Shown here piece by piece: positions 63,212 through 64,000 of a stretch of DNA of 64,000 nucleotides. A program made the translations under genes and the position numbers. The stretch comes from Marinobacter segnicrescens (lineage in GTDB: Bacteria > Pseudomonadota > Gammaproteobacteria > Pseudomonadales > Oleiphilaceae). Position 1 is the stretch's first letter. Each line of letters begins with the position of its first letter. Under the pieces are notes generated by a model, which had not been told where the DNA came from, did not search any database, and saw only the letters and a program-made list of their open reading frames with translations. The stretch spans positions 92,015 to 156,014 of the forward strand of contig NZ_FOHZ01000009.1 of assembly GCF_900111555.1 (NCBI RefSeq). Reading direction: 5' to 3'.

Positions 63212-63241
63212 TTAACATTTTTATCGGGAGTGTTTTACACT
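63212..63241 (+). promoter_or_regulatory. Sigma-70 promoter of lpp
   Basis: TTAACA and TACACT are separated by 18 bases in an AT-rich stretch about 105 bases upstream of the lpp start. The leader up to 63347 is long and could carry stability elements. Confidence 0.5.
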
Positions 63242-63347
63242 GTCATTGAATCCGGCGGTAAGCCGTCGGACCCGATTTAACAGGATGTTATTTATTCAGA
63301 ACTTCTGCACCACAGGAAGTATAACGACCAATAAGGGGATTCTAGAC

Positions 63348-63629
63348 ATGCGTAAGTTGACGATCGCAGGGTTTGCACTGGCCACCGCACTGACTGCTGG
63401 CTGTGCCACTACTGACCAGGCTGCCATTGATGAGGCAAATGCAACTGCAAGCTCTGCTGAGCAGACTGCAAGCAACGCCCTGAGCACTGCCAACAACGCT
63501 GACCGCAAGGCCAACACTGCCCTGCGTCGCGCCGAGCAGGCCCTGGCAGAAGCCAAGGAAGCCAAGCAAGCTGCAGACGAAGCCAACGAGCGCGCTGCTC
63601 GCATGCTTCAGCGTTCCAGCCAGAAGTAA
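63348..63629 (+). CDS. Major outer membrane lipoprotein, OprI/Lpp type
   Basis: This 93-residue protein has a lipoprotein signal ending in LTAGC, so Cys 19 or 20 is lipidated. The mature part is an Ala-rich coiled coil with heptad pattern, ending QAADEANERAARMLQRSSQK, close to Pseudomonas OprI. The terminal Lys would be joined to peptidoglycan by an L,D-transpeptidase, and such an enzyme is encoded next door at 62557. ATG 63348 follows AAGGGG. A T-run terminator follows. Confidence 0.9.
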   Translation: MRKLTIAGFALATALTAGCATTDQAAIDEANATASSAEQTASNALSTANNADRKANTALRRAEQALAEAKEAKQAADEANERAARMLQRSSQK

Positions 63630-63696
63630 GGCCGGATAGCTTCGTTGAAAAAGGCCGGCGATTGGAGGCTGTGTGAAAACAGCCTCCCAAGCTGGC

Positions 63697-63729
63697 AAAA
63701 TAACCGCGACATGGCTCGCGGTTATTTTT
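63697..63729 (+). terminator. Intrinsic terminator after lpp/at the IS start
   Basis: AAAATAACCGCGA pairs with TCGCGGTTATTTT, a 13-bp stem with a six-base loop, running into six Ts. It is 68 bases after lpp. It may belong to the insertion element and protect its transposase from read-through. Confidence 0.8.
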
Positions 63730-63730
63730 T

Positions 63731-64000
63731 ATGAGACATCTGGAAGGCACTCCCCGAAGTCAGACGCTTCTGCTTCCGCCCAGCGTCGAAGATTACGTCC
63801 CCGAAGATCACCCGGTTCGCGTCATTGATGCCTTTGTGGATTCACTGAACCTGTCTGAGATGGGTTTCAGGAAAGCGCAGACGGCTCACACAGGCCGACG
63901 CCCTTATCATCCCGGCGATCTGCTCAAGCTATACATATACGCCTACCTCAATCAGACCAGCAGCACCCGACGGCTGGAAAAAGAATGTCATCGCAACCTG
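63731..64000 (+). CDS. IS1182-family transposase (3' end outside window)
   Basis: From ATG 63731 the frame is open to the window edge, giving 90 residues. It begins MRHLEGTPRSQTLLLPPSVEDY, then DHPVRVIDAFVDSLNL, and TGRRPYHPGDLLKLYIYAYLNQTSSTRRLEKECHRN; this is the N-terminal domain of IS1182/IS5-group DDE transposases. The catalytic core is not included, so intactness is unknown. Confidence 0.9.
   Translation, partial: MRHLEGTPRSQTLLLPPSVEDYVPEDHPVRVIDAFVDSLNLSEMGFRKAQTAHTGRRPYHPGDLLKLYIYAYLNQTSSTRRLEKECHRNL

Larger units (their letters stand above)
63640..64000 (+). mobile_element. IS1182-type insertion element, left part (boundary uncertain)
   Basis: A transposase gene starts at 63731 and continues past the window. 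A hairpin at 63664-63688 (GGAGGCTGT...ACAGCCTCC, AAAAC in the loop) is similar to sequences near IS1182 ends as I recall them, so the element probably begins between 63640 and 63664. The right end is outside. Confidence 0.6.

Overview
The window looks like the chromosome of a Marinobacter-like marine gammaproteobacterium. The genus is inferred from gene content, not from a marker gene. Supporting signs are a high-GC coding style, a Pseudomonas OprI-like Lpp lipoprotein, an ectoine cluster with its own aspartokinase, YfbR, DUF6482 and DUF3429 proteins, a SulP-Usp pair, and NtrC/sigma-54-style nitrate assimilation.

Layout. 1-7200: end of a lytic transglycosylase gene, a TauE-type exporter, an encapsulated-ferritin-type protein without encapsulin, a GGDEF sensor, a tightly overlapping exbB-exbD-exbD-tonB operon and a SprT-like metalloprotease. 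7400-19000: a nitrate assimilation island. nasA (minus) diverges from nrtA-nrtB-nrtC, an FAD reductase, nirB and nirD (plus). Two plus-strand units have sigma-54 -24/-12 promoters. Three leaders (nasA, nrtA and the reductase-nirBD unit) carry a terminator whose 5' arm overlaps a hexaloop hairpin with A1/G4, the signature of NasR/NasT (ANTAR) antitermination. 19400-27700: a diguanylate cyclase, yfbR, a DUF748/AsmA-like giant, pdxH, a phosphopantetheinyl transferase, tag, two small DUF proteins and a group 2 sigma factor. 28000-31500: ectA-ectB-ask with no ectC. 31650-37440: an unassigned minus-strand set (TVP38-dihydrolipoamide-dehydrogenase-like fusion, radical SAM protein, Na+/solute symporter, metallophosphatase). 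37670-45570: an RND pump with adaptor, Usp with SulP, and an LpxH-like hydrolase. 45780-52300: sulfur trafficking (exported rhodanese, YeeE/YedE transporter, small Cys-rich protein, ArsR-rhodanese regulator, MFS carrier) plus an ADP-ribosylglycohydrolase and a sterol desaturase-like protein. 52400-64000: a YiiX-like hydrolase, an ECF sigma/anti-sigma pair, PEBP, TVP38, a frameshifted carboxymuconolactone decarboxylase-like gene divergent from its TetR regulator, ilvD, an NDH-2-like dehydrogenase, tRNA-Gly(CCC), a K+/H+ antiporter, an L,D-transpeptidase, lpp, and the start of an IS1182-type element cut by the window edge.

The most distinctive feature is structural DNA between genes. Four long hairpins share a constant 20-nt core but have unrelated, self-complementary arms. 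Two further long inverted repeats enclose paired small hairpins. The unusually wide nirB-nirD spacer carries a 29-bp minisatellite and a 6-bp repeat. The constant-core, variable-arm elements and the three-leader nitrate circuit are the best candidates for something not yet fully described.
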